From CAYGVX01 sp964544285 (GTDB lineage Archaea; Thermoproteota; Bathyarchaeia; Bathyarchaeales; SOJC01): a DNA stretch of 23,276 nucleotides. The stretch is from the NCBI GenBank assembly GCA_964544285.1, contig CAZJAQ010000019.1, forward strand, positions 1 through 23,276, in the 5' to 3' direction. Positions 6,988 through 15,080 of the stretch are shown piece after piece. Under the pieces are notes generated by a model. It worked only from the letters and a program-made list of their open reading frames with translations. It was not told the origin of the DNA and did no database searches. The position numbers and the translations under genes are program-made. How positions within the stretch are numbered: position 1 is the stretch's first letter; every line of letters begins with the position of its first letter.

Positions 6988-8250
6988 TTGAGCAAAACTA
7001 GCGGAAAACGGACTTCTCTGGAGCGATTTCGCCTCAAAAAAGCATTAGACACGCTGGCTCGCAAAGAAGGCCGTGGAACAGAACTCGTCAGCCTCTACGT
7101 GCCGCCGGGGAAGCAGATAAGCGAGGTTCTCAACACGCTCAGACAGGAATATGGGACAGCGGCCAACATAAAGTCCGACACGACTAGGAACAACGTTCAA
7201 GACGCCATCACCAAGACACAGCAACGTCTGAAGTTGTTCAAGAAAGTACCCGAAAACGGCTTAGTCATCTTCAGCGGCTCCATCCCACAGAACGGCCCGG
7301 GAAGCGAGAGAAATGAAACTTACGTCTTGATTCCACCCGAGCCTATAACCATAAACTTGTACCGCTGCGACGCGAGGTTCCACACCGAGTACTTGCAGGA
7401 CATGTTGAAGGAGAAGGAAACGTATGGGATTATGCTCTTGGATTCGAGTGACGCCACCCTTGCGATCCTGCAGGGCAGACGCTTGAACATCGTTAAGGAA
7501 ATCACTTCCGGCATTCCGGGTAAGATGCGTGCTGGTGGACAATCAGCGAGACGCTTTGAGCGTCAGAGAGAAGCCAAAGTGTTAGAGTTTTTCAACCGTG
7601 TTGGCGAGTATGTCACGGAGATTTTTCTGGGAATCGAAAACTTGAAGGGAATCATCATTGCGGGGCCGGGTCCGATTAAGTACGATTTTCAGAAGGGAGA
7701 GTACATTCATTATCAGTTGAAGCCCAGAGTCATCACCACCATCGACACTGCCTACACGGGAGAGCAGGGTGTGAAGGAGGTTGTGGAGAAAGCCCCCGAG
7801 ATTATGCGTCGAGTCCGCTACGTGGAGGAGAAGAAGCTAATGCAGGACTTCCTCTACGAAATAGGGCATGACACGGGCTTGGCAACCTACGGCGAAGACG
7901 AAGTCAGACGGGCGTTGAAGATGGGTGCTGTCAAGATGCTACTGCTGTCCGACGAGTTGGACATAGCTCGGGTGACAGAAAAATGCACTGCATGCGGATA
8001 CAGCAGGAAGGAGACGATGAAGAGCCGAGACGTCGAAGCTTTTCGACAAAGCCTGTCAGGTCAGCCGTGTCCCAAGTGCAAGTCGCCCTCTCTCGTTGCC
8101 GACGAAGTTGAAGACATCGTCGAGAACTTGGCAGAGTTAGCCGAGCAGTCGGACGCAGACGTAGAAGTCGTGTCCACTGACACCGAGGAAGGGCAGATGC
8201 TGAAGAACTCCTTCGGCGGAATCGCTGCGATACTACGTTTCAAACCCTAA
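6988..8250 (+). CDS. prf1: Peptide chain release factor aRF1
   Basis: A 420-residue archaeal release factor 1 that reads all three stop codons and triggers peptidyl-tRNA hydrolysis. Domain 1 has the stop-codon reading motifs NIKS (60-63) and YxCxxxF (YRCDARF, 125-131). Domain 2 has the GGQ motif that reaches the peptidyl transferase centre, in PGKMRAGGQSARRF (183-185). Domain 3 contains a small Cys cluster, CTAC (333/336) and CPKC (361/364), a zinc mini-domain seen in some archaeal forms. The start is TTG, with GTGAG 9 nt upstream. The full length is normal. It is divergent from the TauE/SafE gene and appears to be its own unit. Confidence 0.97.
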   Translation: MSKTSGKRTSLERFRLKKALDTLARKEGRGTELVSLYVPPGKQISEVLNTLRQEYGTAANIKSDTTRNNVQDAITKTQQRLKLFKKVPENGLVIFSGSIPQNGPGSERNETYVLIPPEPITINLYRCDARFHTEYLQDMLKEKETYGIMLLDSSDATLAILQGRRLNIVKEITSGIPGKMRAGGQSARRFERQREAKVLEFFNRVGEYVTEIFLGIENLKGIIIAGPGPIKYDFQKGEYIHYQLKPRVITTIDTAYTGEQGVKEVVEKAPEIMRRVRYVEEKKLMQDFLYEIGHDTGLATYGEDEVRRALKMGAVKMLLLSDELDIARVTEKCTACGYSRKETMKSRDVEAFRQSLSGQPCPKCKSPSLVADEVEDIVENLAELAEQSDADVEVVSTDTEEGQMLKNSFGGIAAILRFKP

Positions 8251-8454
8251 AAATAAAACACAAAAAAACCAAAATCAGCTGCCCCTCTCACCAAAAAACT
8301 CTCCACTAAAAGTGGAGCCTAATAGGGCGGTCCAGACTAGACGCCGAGAACACAAAAACCAAGCCAATCAGCAAACAAGCCAACATCATCGCGCAGTGGC
8401 AAAAGTTAAGAGAACGCTAATCTGATTAAGAAAGCAAAAACAGATTCGCATGAG
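8251..8454. other. 204-bp spacer between aRF1 and the Kbl-type gene
   Basis: No credible coding frame. The plus strand is strikingly poor in T and rich in A and C. Apart from the hairpin at 8301-8317 and the start-region palindrome at 8453-8465, I see no RNA gene. A weak C/D-box-like arrangement on the minus strand was not convincing. Confidence 0.5.
8301..8317 (+). terminator. 7-bp hairpin after aRF1, possible terminator or RNA end
   Basis: CTCCACT-AAA-AGTGGAG is a perfect 7-bp stem with a 3-base loop, 50 nt after the aRF1 stop. No T-run follows, so a terminator role is uncertain. Confidence 0.3.
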
Positions 8455-9666
8455 GTGAACCACCTGAAAGCGAAACGTCACCCAACAAAATACATGGGCG
8501 AAGAATACCGACGCCTCGTAAGTGAAAGCTTGAACTGGGAACTCAAAGAGCTTCAAACCCCCAGCGAACCCGTCTGCACCATCGACGGAAAACAAGTCAT
8601 AATGCTCTGCGCCAACAACTACCTCAACCTCGCCACACACCCCAAACTCATAAACGCCACCATAGAAGCCACCAAAAAATACGGAGCAGGAGCAGGCAGC
8701 GACCGCTCCATCGCGGGCAACATGACTGTACATGAGGAACTCGACCGCCGCCTAGCCCGATTCAAACGAGCCCCCGCCTCACTAACCTACCAAACAGGCT
8801 TCATGGCAAACGAAGGACTAGTCCCCCAACTGTGCGGCAAAGGCGACCTCTTCGTGTCCGACGAACTCAACCACGGCTCCATCATAGATGGCGTCCGATT
8901 AACCCACGCAGACCGAGCAATCTACAAGCACAAAGACGCTGAAGACTTGGCTCGCGTTATGGACGAGGCTGAGAAACACCAGCCACCATACAACCACGTC
9001 TGGATTCTCACCGACGGCGTCTTCAGCATGGACGGCGACCTCGCCCCACTCTCAGAAATCGCCAAAATCGCAGAAGAACACGGCGCAGGCGTCTACGTAG
9101 ACGACGCCCACGGCGAAGGAGTCCTCGGCGAAGGCGGCCGCGGGATCGTCAGCCACTTCAAACTAAACCGAGACCAAGTGCACGTCGAGATGGGAACGTT
9201 CTCCAAAGCCTTCGGCGTCATAGGAGGACACATAACTGGCGGTGAAGACCTGCGAAACTTTGCCTACAACAAGTCGCGGAGTTGGCTTCTCAGCGGCGGA
9301 GTACCCCCAGGAGTTGCGGCAGCGTGCATCGCAGCGATTGACGTTCTCGAGACCGAGCCAGAACACGTAAAGAAAGTGTGGGAAAACCGCAACTACTTCC
9401 TCAAAGCAATGAAAGACCTCGGCTTCGACACGGGAAACAGCGAAACACCCATCGTACCCGTAATGTGCGGTGAAAGCAAGACAGCCAAGGAGCTTGCAAA
9501 CTTCATCTGGAACAAAGGCATCTTCGCGTTGCCCATAGTCTTTCCCATGGTAGCCCGCGACAAAGCCAGGATTAGAGTCCAGCTATGCACTAAGCATACT
9601 AGGGAGCATTTAGACAAGGCAGTTCAAGCATTCGAAGAAGGCGGAAAGAAGCTAGGCTTGATTTAG
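8455..9666 (+). CDS. kbl: Kbl-type PLP-dependent acyltransferase (2-amino-3-ketobutyrate CoA ligase / glycine C-acetyltransferase)
   Basis: About 400 residues of the alpha-oxoamine synthase family, which condense an amino acid with an acyl-CoA. PLP signatures are visible: CANNYLNLATHP near the N-terminus, the cofactor-binding segment YVDDAHGEGVLG (214-225) and the Schiff-base lysine in GTFSKAFG (Lys251). The closest match by eye is Kbl, which forms or cleaves 2-amino-3-oxobutyrate in threonine/glycine metabolism. BioF and serine palmitoyltransferase share the fold. No threonine dehydrogenase or biotin gene is adjacent. The start is ambiguous: GTG 8455 lies within a GAGGTGA ribosome site, CTG 8464 is 5 nt after that site, and ATG 8494 matches where family members usually begin. 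Confidence 0.8.
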   Translation: MNHLKAKRHPTKYMGEEYRRLVSESLNWELKELQTPSEPVCTIDGKQVIMLCANNYLNLATHPKLINATIEATKKYGAGAGSDRSIAGNMTVHEELDRRLARFKRAPASLTYQTGFMANEGLVPQLCGKGDLFVSDELNHGSIIDGVRLTHADRAIYKHKDAEDLARVMDEAEKHQPPYNHVWILTDGVFSMDGDLAPLSEIAKIAEEHGAGVYVDDAHGEGVLGEGGRGIVSHFKLNRDQVHVEMGTFSKAFGVIGGHITGGEDLRNFAYNKSRSWLLSGGVPPGVAAACIAAIDVLETEPEHVKKVWENRNYFLKAMKDLGFDTGNSETPIVPVMCGESKTAKELANFIWNKGIFALPIVFPMVARDKARIRVQLCTKHTREHLDKAVQAFEEGGKKLGLI

Positions 9667-9790
9667 ACGTCGAAAACAACCATCCACTCGATTTTCCAAA
9701 ATTTTTCTCTCACGAAAACGTAGCCGACAAACATAGTTAGAGTTAAATGCGTCTAGCCTAATCAATGCAGCAAAAAGACGGAGTGTCAAC

Positions 9791-10411
9791 GTGTCTCTGT
9801 TGGACTGGATGAACCAACTGGCATCACAGTTTGGATATTTCGGTGTGTTCCTAGTCAGCCTAATAGGAACCGTGGCAATCGCTATTCCCATACCCTACAC
9901 ACTCGTAATCCTGGGGTTAGGCGCTGCAGGATGGGACCCATTGTTGCTGACGATTAGTGGAGGCTTCGGCGCAGCCCTCGGAGAGTTTGCGGGCTACTTG
10001 CTTGGATATTATGGGCGAAGGATAATCAGCGAAGAAAGACAGAGAAAAATGGACTACCTCCTCAAGATTCTCGGCAAATACAGCCCCGTAGCCATCTTCT
10101 TCTTCGCATTAACTCCGCTCCCAGACGATTTACTCTTCATCCCCCTAGGCATTCTGCGATACAGCATCGTCAAAGCGTTTATTCCAGCTCTCGCTGGCAA
10201 GTTTCTGATGTGCTATATTCTGGCGTCCTTCGGCAAAGCCTACGGAGACATCCTAAGAATCATCTTCGGGGGCGAAAACGGCTGGATTGGCGCCGCCATC
10301 ACGATGGCGCTTCTGATTATAGTCATATACGTCCTATACAAGGTCGATTGGGAAAAAGTCTTCGATAAATACTTTCTCAACCGAGGAAAAAAGGTTGCAG
10401 ATAACCGTTGA
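9791..10411 (+). CDS. DedA/VTT-domain (SNARE-associated) membrane protein
   Basis: A 206-residue membrane protein with hydrophobic segments near 18-44, 50-72, 96-118, 125-150 and 163-183. The DedA/VTT pattern is visible in GAALGEFAGYLLGYYGRR (60-77) and in the later Pro/Gly-rich re-entrant-like stretch ALTPLPDDLLFIPLG. Bacterial members are lipid scramblases or flippases for undecaprenyl phosphate or phosphatidylethanolamine. The archaeal substrate is unknown. The GTG start is preceded by GGAG at 9780-9783, 7 nt away. It is followed 57 nt later by TauE/SafE on the same strand. A T-rich run near 9700-9708 after the Kbl-type gene may end the upstream transcript. Confidence 0.75.
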   Translation: MSLLDWMNQLASQFGYFGVFLVSLIGTVAIAIPIPYTLVILGLGAAGWDPLLLTISGGFGAALGEFAGYLLGYYGRRIISEERQRKMDYLLKILGKYSPVAIFFFALTPLPDDLLFIPLGILRYSIVKAFIPALAGKFLMCYILASFGKAYGDILRIIFGGENGWIGAAITMALLIIVIYVLYKVDWEKVFDKYFLNRGKKVADNR

Positions 10412-10468
10412 CTCCCAAAGACGAGAGACGTTAAGTACTTCTCTCAACTATGGTTAGGACGAATCTAC

Positions 10469-11230
10469 ATGTTCCCGTTGGATTTTCTCCTTCTAGTTGT
10501 TTTTGCATTTCTATTCGGGATCGTTGATGCTTCTTTCGGAATGGGCTACGGAACCCTGATGACCCCTATGCTGCTCATATTCGGCTTTGACCCTCTGCGA
10601 GTCGTTCCAGCCGTCTTGGTTTCACAGCTCACTGGAAATTTTTTGGCAGCTCTGTTCCATCACAGGTTCAAGAATGTTGACCTGTCAATCGGGAGCCAGC
10701 ACTTCAAAATCGCAATGACACTTGCAGTCCTAAGCCTAACAGGGTCTATAATTGCGGTCTTAGTTGCAGTCAACTTGCCGACTCTGTACCTAAATCTATA
10801 CATTGGAGCCTCAGTCGCCATCTCAGGCATCATCATCCTAGCTGCGAGGAACAAGAGTTATCGCTTTTCATGGGTTAGGCTATCATGTTTGGGCTCTTTT
10901 GCCGCCTTTAACAAGGGCATAAGCGGTGGAGGGTACGGACCGATAGTCATGGCGGGTCAACTCTTAACGGGCGTGGAGGTGAAAGGTGCCATAGGAATAA
11001 CCTCCTTAGCAGAGGGAATCACTTGTATAGCAGCCGCGCTTACTTACTTCTTCGTCAGCCAAAACGTCGATTGGCTACTGCTAATTTTGCTGTCCATAGG
11101 CATCGCGCTTTCAACACCAGTCGCCGCTTTTATCGTGAAAAGAGTTGAGAGCAAAAAAATGAAGCTGATTATTGGTATACTTACGCTCCTGCTGGGGACA
11201 ATGACGATACTCAAAGTCTTACAAATTTAG
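10469..11230 (+). CDS. TauE/SafE-family membrane permease (second, divergent copy)
   Basis: A 253-residue permease with about eight hydrophobic segments. The two TauE/SafE half-repeats are visible: GIVDASFGMGYGTLMTPMLL near the N-terminus, and GSFAAFNKGISGGGYGPIVM (142-161) in the middle. It is only distantly related to the TauE/SafE gene at 5876-6855: the glycine motifs differ (GMGYGTL/ISGGGYGP against LGIGGG). They are therefore paralogues of old divergence, not a recent duplication. Family members export sulfite, sulfoacetate or similar anions; the substrate here is unknown. It converges with the solute-binding protein gene. Confidence 0.85.
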   Translation: MFPLDFLLLVVFAFLFGIVDASFGMGYGTLMTPMLLIFGFDPLRVVPAVLVSQLTGNFLAALFHHRFKNVDLSIGSQHFKIAMTLAVLSLTGSIIAVLVAVNLPTLYLNLYIGASVAISGIIILAARNKSYRFSWVRLSCLGSFAAFNKGISGGGYGPIVMAGQLLTGVEVKGAIGITSLAEGITCIAAALTYFFVSQNVDWLLLILLSIGIALSTPVAAFIVKRVESKKMKLIIGILTLLLGTMTILKVLQI

Positions 11231-11281
11231 ATGGTGCAAAGTGTTAGGAACTCGTTTCAGAAGAATAGCGGCACGGATTCG

Positions 11282-13516
11282 CTAATCTGGCGGTGTCCCA
11301 AACTTCTTTCCATAGTTGACTAGTATTGTAACAGCGTCGTAGAGACCTACGTGCCCTATATCATTTTGGTCCAAGTCTGCTCCTGGAAACCAATTGCCGT
11401 CTGGAATGGCGTCCCCGCGACTGCAGTAAGAGGTTAGAAGCTTAACTGCGTCGAATAGGTTTACTTGGTAGTAGCCACTGCGAGGCTTATCTGTTCCATT
11501 AAACGTCCACATCCAGTTTATCTCTCCTAGAAGTGGGGCTCCTAGGAAATGAGATGGGTTGCATCCGAGAACTGCGTAGCCATATACACCCGGGACAATG
11601 TCCACGGAGTAGTAGGGTCCGATGCTGTAGAATGTTTGGGTCCAGTCAAGGTCAGCTAAGTAGTAGCCCTCGGGGTCAACAGTTGGGGTGTAGTAGTCGA
11701 TGGTCACGCTACCAGCAGGTAAGTTTGTTAGGAAATGGATTTCGTTGTGGGTGTAGTTGGGTGTGCTCGTTGCGAGGATTTCGAAGTCGACGCCTTCCAG
11801 CAAAGGTGTGGTGTCGATGTTTGCGTTGGTCACTTTTACGACTGGTTCGTCAGTAAACACGTACCTTGTAGATTCGGTGCAATTAGCGCCATCGGAATAG
11901 AATGTAGCCGAACTGATGCCGCAAAGCAAAGATAAGTATTCGTCCCTTGGTAGAAGAGGACCAGTCGGGTTGTATTGTAGCCAAAAGCTGTTCGTGTCGA
12001 AGTAGACCTCAATCGTGAAGTCGTCGACAACTTTAGTGTGGTGTACGTTTTTGAAGTTGTGCCACGCCCAACATTCGAATGCATAGATGTACCATATCGT
12101 GAATTCAACGTCGTGAGCAGTGAATTGCCGAACCAGTTCCCCAGTTACTGGAGCACGCCAGAACACGTCCTTCCGCATCCAATACGTAACCTTTGTCTTT
12201 ATCTCGGCGTCTTGCGGGTCATACCAAGTGGAGACTTCCCAGTCTTGGGCTACCCAAGGACTGTCTTCTGCAAGGTTGTACGGTTGAACCGCGAGGAGAT
12301 AAGAAAAGACTCTGTCTAGGACTGCGTAGTCGTAGTACCAGCTAGAGTACAGAACGTTAAGAGCTACTGGTGCCTGCACCGTTCCCATCTTGATTGGTTC
12401 CTGCGATTCGTCGTTCGGATTGTCGGGGTCGTCGATTTTGCGGACATTCAGGAAGGTGTAACTGTTTTCTAAACCCATGCCATCCATGTTCACGATGCCC
12501 GTGAGTAATCTGCTGTAGGCCCAAAACTCCAGACGGCTCCACAGTGGAATGTTGACACAGTAATTTACCATTAGCCCCGTGGCTTTCTCGACCCAATACT
12601 TAAATTCTTCCATGCTGGTCGCGAAGTAGAGGTTTGCCAACGCCTTGTCCAAGTCTGGATAGTTAGGCAAGTTGCTTGCGTTCATGCCAGTCACAGTGTT
12701 AGAGCTTCCCCACCACTGGCTGTGGAATAGCCAATAAAGAAAAGCTGGCGTGCTCGAGCCTATGGACCATCCGCCTGTATAAATATACCAAACCGTAGGA
12801 GGCCAATTTGGGATGGAATTAATCGTGCTGACAGGAATTCCTAGGACCTGCATGGTGTCAGCCAAAGCCTGTCCAATTGTCGACCTTTTTGGGTCGCCGA
12901 ATCTTATCCAAACAAGTATTGGGTCAAGGTTTGGTCCCGATTCTCTGCCATCCCATCCAACGGAGTAGTTCCGTATGCCATCGCCGTCTGTGTCTGCAAA
13001 ATAGATGTCTAAGAGTTCAGCGGCCCTTGTCAGGTTGTAGGGATACGGGTAATTCTCGCCTACGACACTTTGGTTAACGTATCCACTCTGCGACGCAGGG
13101 ACAAAAGCGTCGATTCTTCTTCCAAAGCCTTCCAACACGTCGTTGATAATCCAGTTCTTGTCTACCATGTGTGCCAAGGCTTGTCTAAACGTAACCTCGT
13201 GTGTGGGACTGCGAAATCCAGACTGGACGGTGTAGTTGTTGTTTATGTCGAATTCGTATATTACGTTCTCATCGTAGCCTGCGAGCAGAAGATTAGGATG
13301 CTGGGTTGCGGTTTCGTATTGTTGTTTTGTCAAATAGTATTGCATAATGTCGATTTCGCCTGCCGACAAAGCCGCAAAAGCCTCATCTCTAGAATTATAG
13401 AAGTGAATTTCCAAACCCTTGTCGTGTCTTGGCAGTGGTGCCGCGACATGTGGCTGTGTTGAGACGAGAAACGAAACTACTAGAATGCAGACAATAAACA
13501 TGTCAAATCTTCTCAA
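11282..13516 (-). CDS. Secreted family 5 solute-binding protein with swapped halves and a dockerin-like C-terminus
   Basis: A 744-residue extracytoplasmic protein; residues are counted from TTG 13516, chosen because GGGAG lies 6 nt upstream and the result is a clean signal peptide (MRRFDMFIVCILVVSFLVS). ATG 13567 would add 17 residues. Residues 34-358 resemble the second half of an OppA/DppA-type binding protein: AALSAGEIDI, then FRQALAHMVDKNWIINDVLEG, then the NIPLWSRLEFWAY end. Residues 376-528 resemble the first half: WVAQDWEVS, then YWMRKDVFWR, then FTAHDVEFT. A beta-rich insert follows (about 536-615), then IGPYYSVDIVPG and a NPSHF segment (632-655), which in normal proteins sits just before the second half. 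The end (678-740) is a degenerate two-repeat dockerin-like module. No permease or ATPase genes adjoin it. Confidence 0.8.
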   Translation of the reverse strand: MRRFDMFIVCILVVSFLVSTQPHVAAPLPRHDKGLEIHFYNSRDEAFAALSAGEIDIMQYYLTKQQYETATQHPNLLLAGYDENVIYEFDINNNYTVQSGFRSPTHEVTFRQALAHMVDKNWIINDVLEGFGRRIDAFVPASQSGYVNQSVVGENYPYPYNLTRAAELLDIYFADTDGDGIRNYSVGWDGRESGPNLDPILVWIRFGDPKRSTIGQALADTMQVLGIPVSTINSIPNWPPTVWYIYTGGWSIGSSTPAFLYWLFHSQWWGSSNTVTGMNASNLPNYPDLDKALANLYFATSMEEFKYWVEKATGLMVNYCVNIPLWSRLEFWAYSRLLTGIVNMDGMGLENSYTFLNVRKIDDPDNPNDESQEPIKMGTVQAPVALNVLYSSWYYDYAVLDRVFSYLLAVQPYNLAEDSPWVAQDWEVSTWYDPQDAEIKTKVTYWMRKDVFWRAPVTGELVRQFTAHDVEFTIWYIYAFECWAWHNFKNVHHTKVVDDFTIEVYFDTNSFWLQYNPTGPLLPRDEYLSLLCGISSATFYSDGANCTESTRYVFTDEPVVKVTNANIDTTPLLEGVDFEILATSTPNYTHNEIHFLTNLPAGSVTIDYYTPTVDPEGYYLADLDWTQTFYSIGPYYSVDIVPGVYGYAVLGCNPSHFLGAPLLGEINWMWTFNGTDKPRSGYYQVNLFDAVKLLTSYCSRGDAIPDGNWFPGADLDQNDIGHVGLYDAVTILVNYGKKFGTPPD

Positions 13517-13627
13517 CCCCTTCTCCCTCACGACGTCTGACAATAGACTAGTATCAAAAAGTGGCATTTATTCTTTGTCTATGTTCAAGCCTTGCATGCA
13601 CTGCTTTCCGAGATATTTGGGTTTCAC

Positions 13628-13637
13628 ATTAAAATAG
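13628..13637. promoter_or_regulatory. AT-rich box in the divergent promoter region
   Basis: ATTAAAATAG lies between the divergent solute-binding protein and EndoQ genes. Read on the plus strand it is about 50 nt before the EndoQ start; read on the minus strand it is about 110 nt before the binding protein start. It could serve either; weak support. Confidence 0.3.
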
Positions 13638-13681
13638 CACAAACGCCAAAAGCATACTTCGAAAACACACAAGACGCCTAG

Positions 13682-14983
13682 GTGAAAAACTTGCAGGTAA
13701 TCGCTGACTTGCACATCCACAGTCGCTTCAGCCGAGCCACGAGCAGAAAGATGGATGTCGAAGAGATTGCGCGTTTTGCTAGAATAAAAGGCTTGAACCT
13801 CGTGGGCACGGGAGATTTTACCCACCCAAACTGGATAAAAGAGCTACAGGTGGATTTAACTGAAATTCCCGACACGGGACTCTTTAAGCCCGCCAAGATT
13901 TCCAACCCAACCATCTTCATGATAACAGGCGAGGTGAGCACGATTTTCACGTTTAGAGGCGAAACAAAGAAGATTCACCACGTGATTTTGACGCCCAGCT
14001 TCGAGACTGCGACGCAGATAAATGACAGGTTGGCTCAGTATGCCGACTTAAGTCTCGACGGAAGACCTACCCTAGAAATAACTGCGCCGCATCTGGTCGA
14101 AGAGGTTATGGCTGTTTCAGCCGAAAACGAGGTCATACCCGCTCATGCATGGACCCCTTGGTTCAGCATCTTCGGCGCCTTCAGCGGCTTCGACAAGATA
14201 GAAGACTGCTACCAAGACATGACGAAACATGTCCACGCCTTGGAAACTGGCTTGTCTTCTGACCCTCCTATGAACTGGCGACTGAGCACCTTAGACAACT
14301 TCACTCTAGTGTCAAACAGCGACAGCCACAGTTGCTGGCCATGGAGAATGGGACGGGAAGCGAACGTCTTCGACCTCGAACCCCTTACCTACAGCGCAAT
14401 CTTGGATGCAATCCGGAAAAAAGATGCTGGACGGTTCAAGTTTACCATCGAGACGGACCCTGCTTACGGTAAGTATCATTGGACTGGGCACAGAAACTGC
14501 AAAGTATCCATGCCGCCCCAAGAAGCGATAAAATTCGACACCCTTTGCCCGGTATGTCGCAGAAGGTTAACGAAGGGAGTCGAACAACGAGTAGAAGAGC
14601 TAGCCGACAGACCAGCAGGCTTCAAGCCGCAAAACACCATCGGCTACATGCACTTGCTGCCCCTCTCAGAAATCATCGCCACGGTTTTAGGCGTGTCCTC
14701 CCCCGCCCTACAGAACGTCTGGGACGTCTATAACACTTTGATAGCCAAGTTTGGGAACGAATACACAGTGTTGATCGACGCTCCCTTAGATGAATTATCT
14801 AAGATTGTTGAGCCGAGAATTGCCGAAGCCATCGTAAGAGTGAGAGAGGACAAAGCCCAAGTTATCCCTGGCTACGATGGAGTTTATGGTCAACTCAAAC
14901 TCTTTGGAGAAGAGGAAACTGAGAAGACAAGGGTTAGCAAGGTTCCACAGCGAAGTCTGACAGAATGGTGCAGCACTGCCTAA
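13682..14983 (+). CDS. EndoQ-like PHP-domain DNA repair endonuclease
   Basis: A 433-residue protein matching archaeal endonuclease Q, which nicks DNA 5' to deaminated bases (uracil, hypoxanthine) and abasic sites. The PHP-type metal site is visible: DLHIHS (Asp9, His11, His13), Asp45 in GTGDFTHP, Glu84 in ITGEVS, His99, His155 in PAHAWTPW and Asp214/His216 in NSDSH. A zinc-binding segment follows with His270, Cys273, Cys289 and Cys292 (LCPVCRRRLTKGV). The C-terminal QRSLTEWC (423-430) resembles a PCNA-interacting box. EndoQ of Thermococcales is PCNA-stimulated (family knowledge). The start is GTG. The gene stands alone, divergent from the solute-binding protein gene. Confidence 0.85.
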   Translation: MKNLQVIADLHIHSRFSRATSRKMDVEEIARFARIKGLNLVGTGDFTHPNWIKELQVDLTEIPDTGLFKPAKISNPTIFMITGEVSTIFTFRGETKKIHHVILTPSFETATQINDRLAQYADLSLDGRPTLEITAPHLVEEVMAVSAENEVIPAHAWTPWFSIFGAFSGFDKIEDCYQDMTKHVHALETGLSSDPPMNWRLSTLDNFTLVSNSDSHSCWPWRMGREANVFDLEPLTYSAILDAIRKKDAGRFKFTIETDPAYGKYHWTGHRNCKVSMPPQEAIKFDTLCPVCRRRLTKGVEQRVEELADRPAGFKPQNTIGYMHLLPLSEIIATVLGVSSPALQNVWDVYNTLIAKFGNEYTVLIDAPLDELSKIVEPRIAEAIVRVREDKAQVIPGYDGVYGQLKLFGEEETEKTRVSKVPQRSLTEWCSTA

Positions 14984-15022
14984 TATTTCGGTTTCTATTT
15001 CGACTATTCACTCAATGAAACC

Positions 15023-15030
15023 TTTTTATG
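15023..15030 (+). promoter_or_regulatory. Possible TATA box for the NapH-like gene
   Basis: TTTTTATG sits 58 nt before the TTG start at 15081, giving a predicted transcript start near 15050 and a leader containing GAGGAG (15063-15068). Confidence 0.4.
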
Positions 15031-15080
15031 CTACTTAAACTCACGTTCTAAAAAACATAGCAGAGGAGCATCTTGAAAAC

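Noticed and set aside
8340..8420. C/D-box small RNA on the minus strand (ATGATGT followed by CTGA)
   Set aside because: The C box is imperfect, no good C'/D pair follows at the usual spacing, and no terminal stem is visible.
10469..11230. Recent duplication of the two TauE/SafE genes
   Set aside because: The motifs and sequence differ widely; they are distant members of one family.
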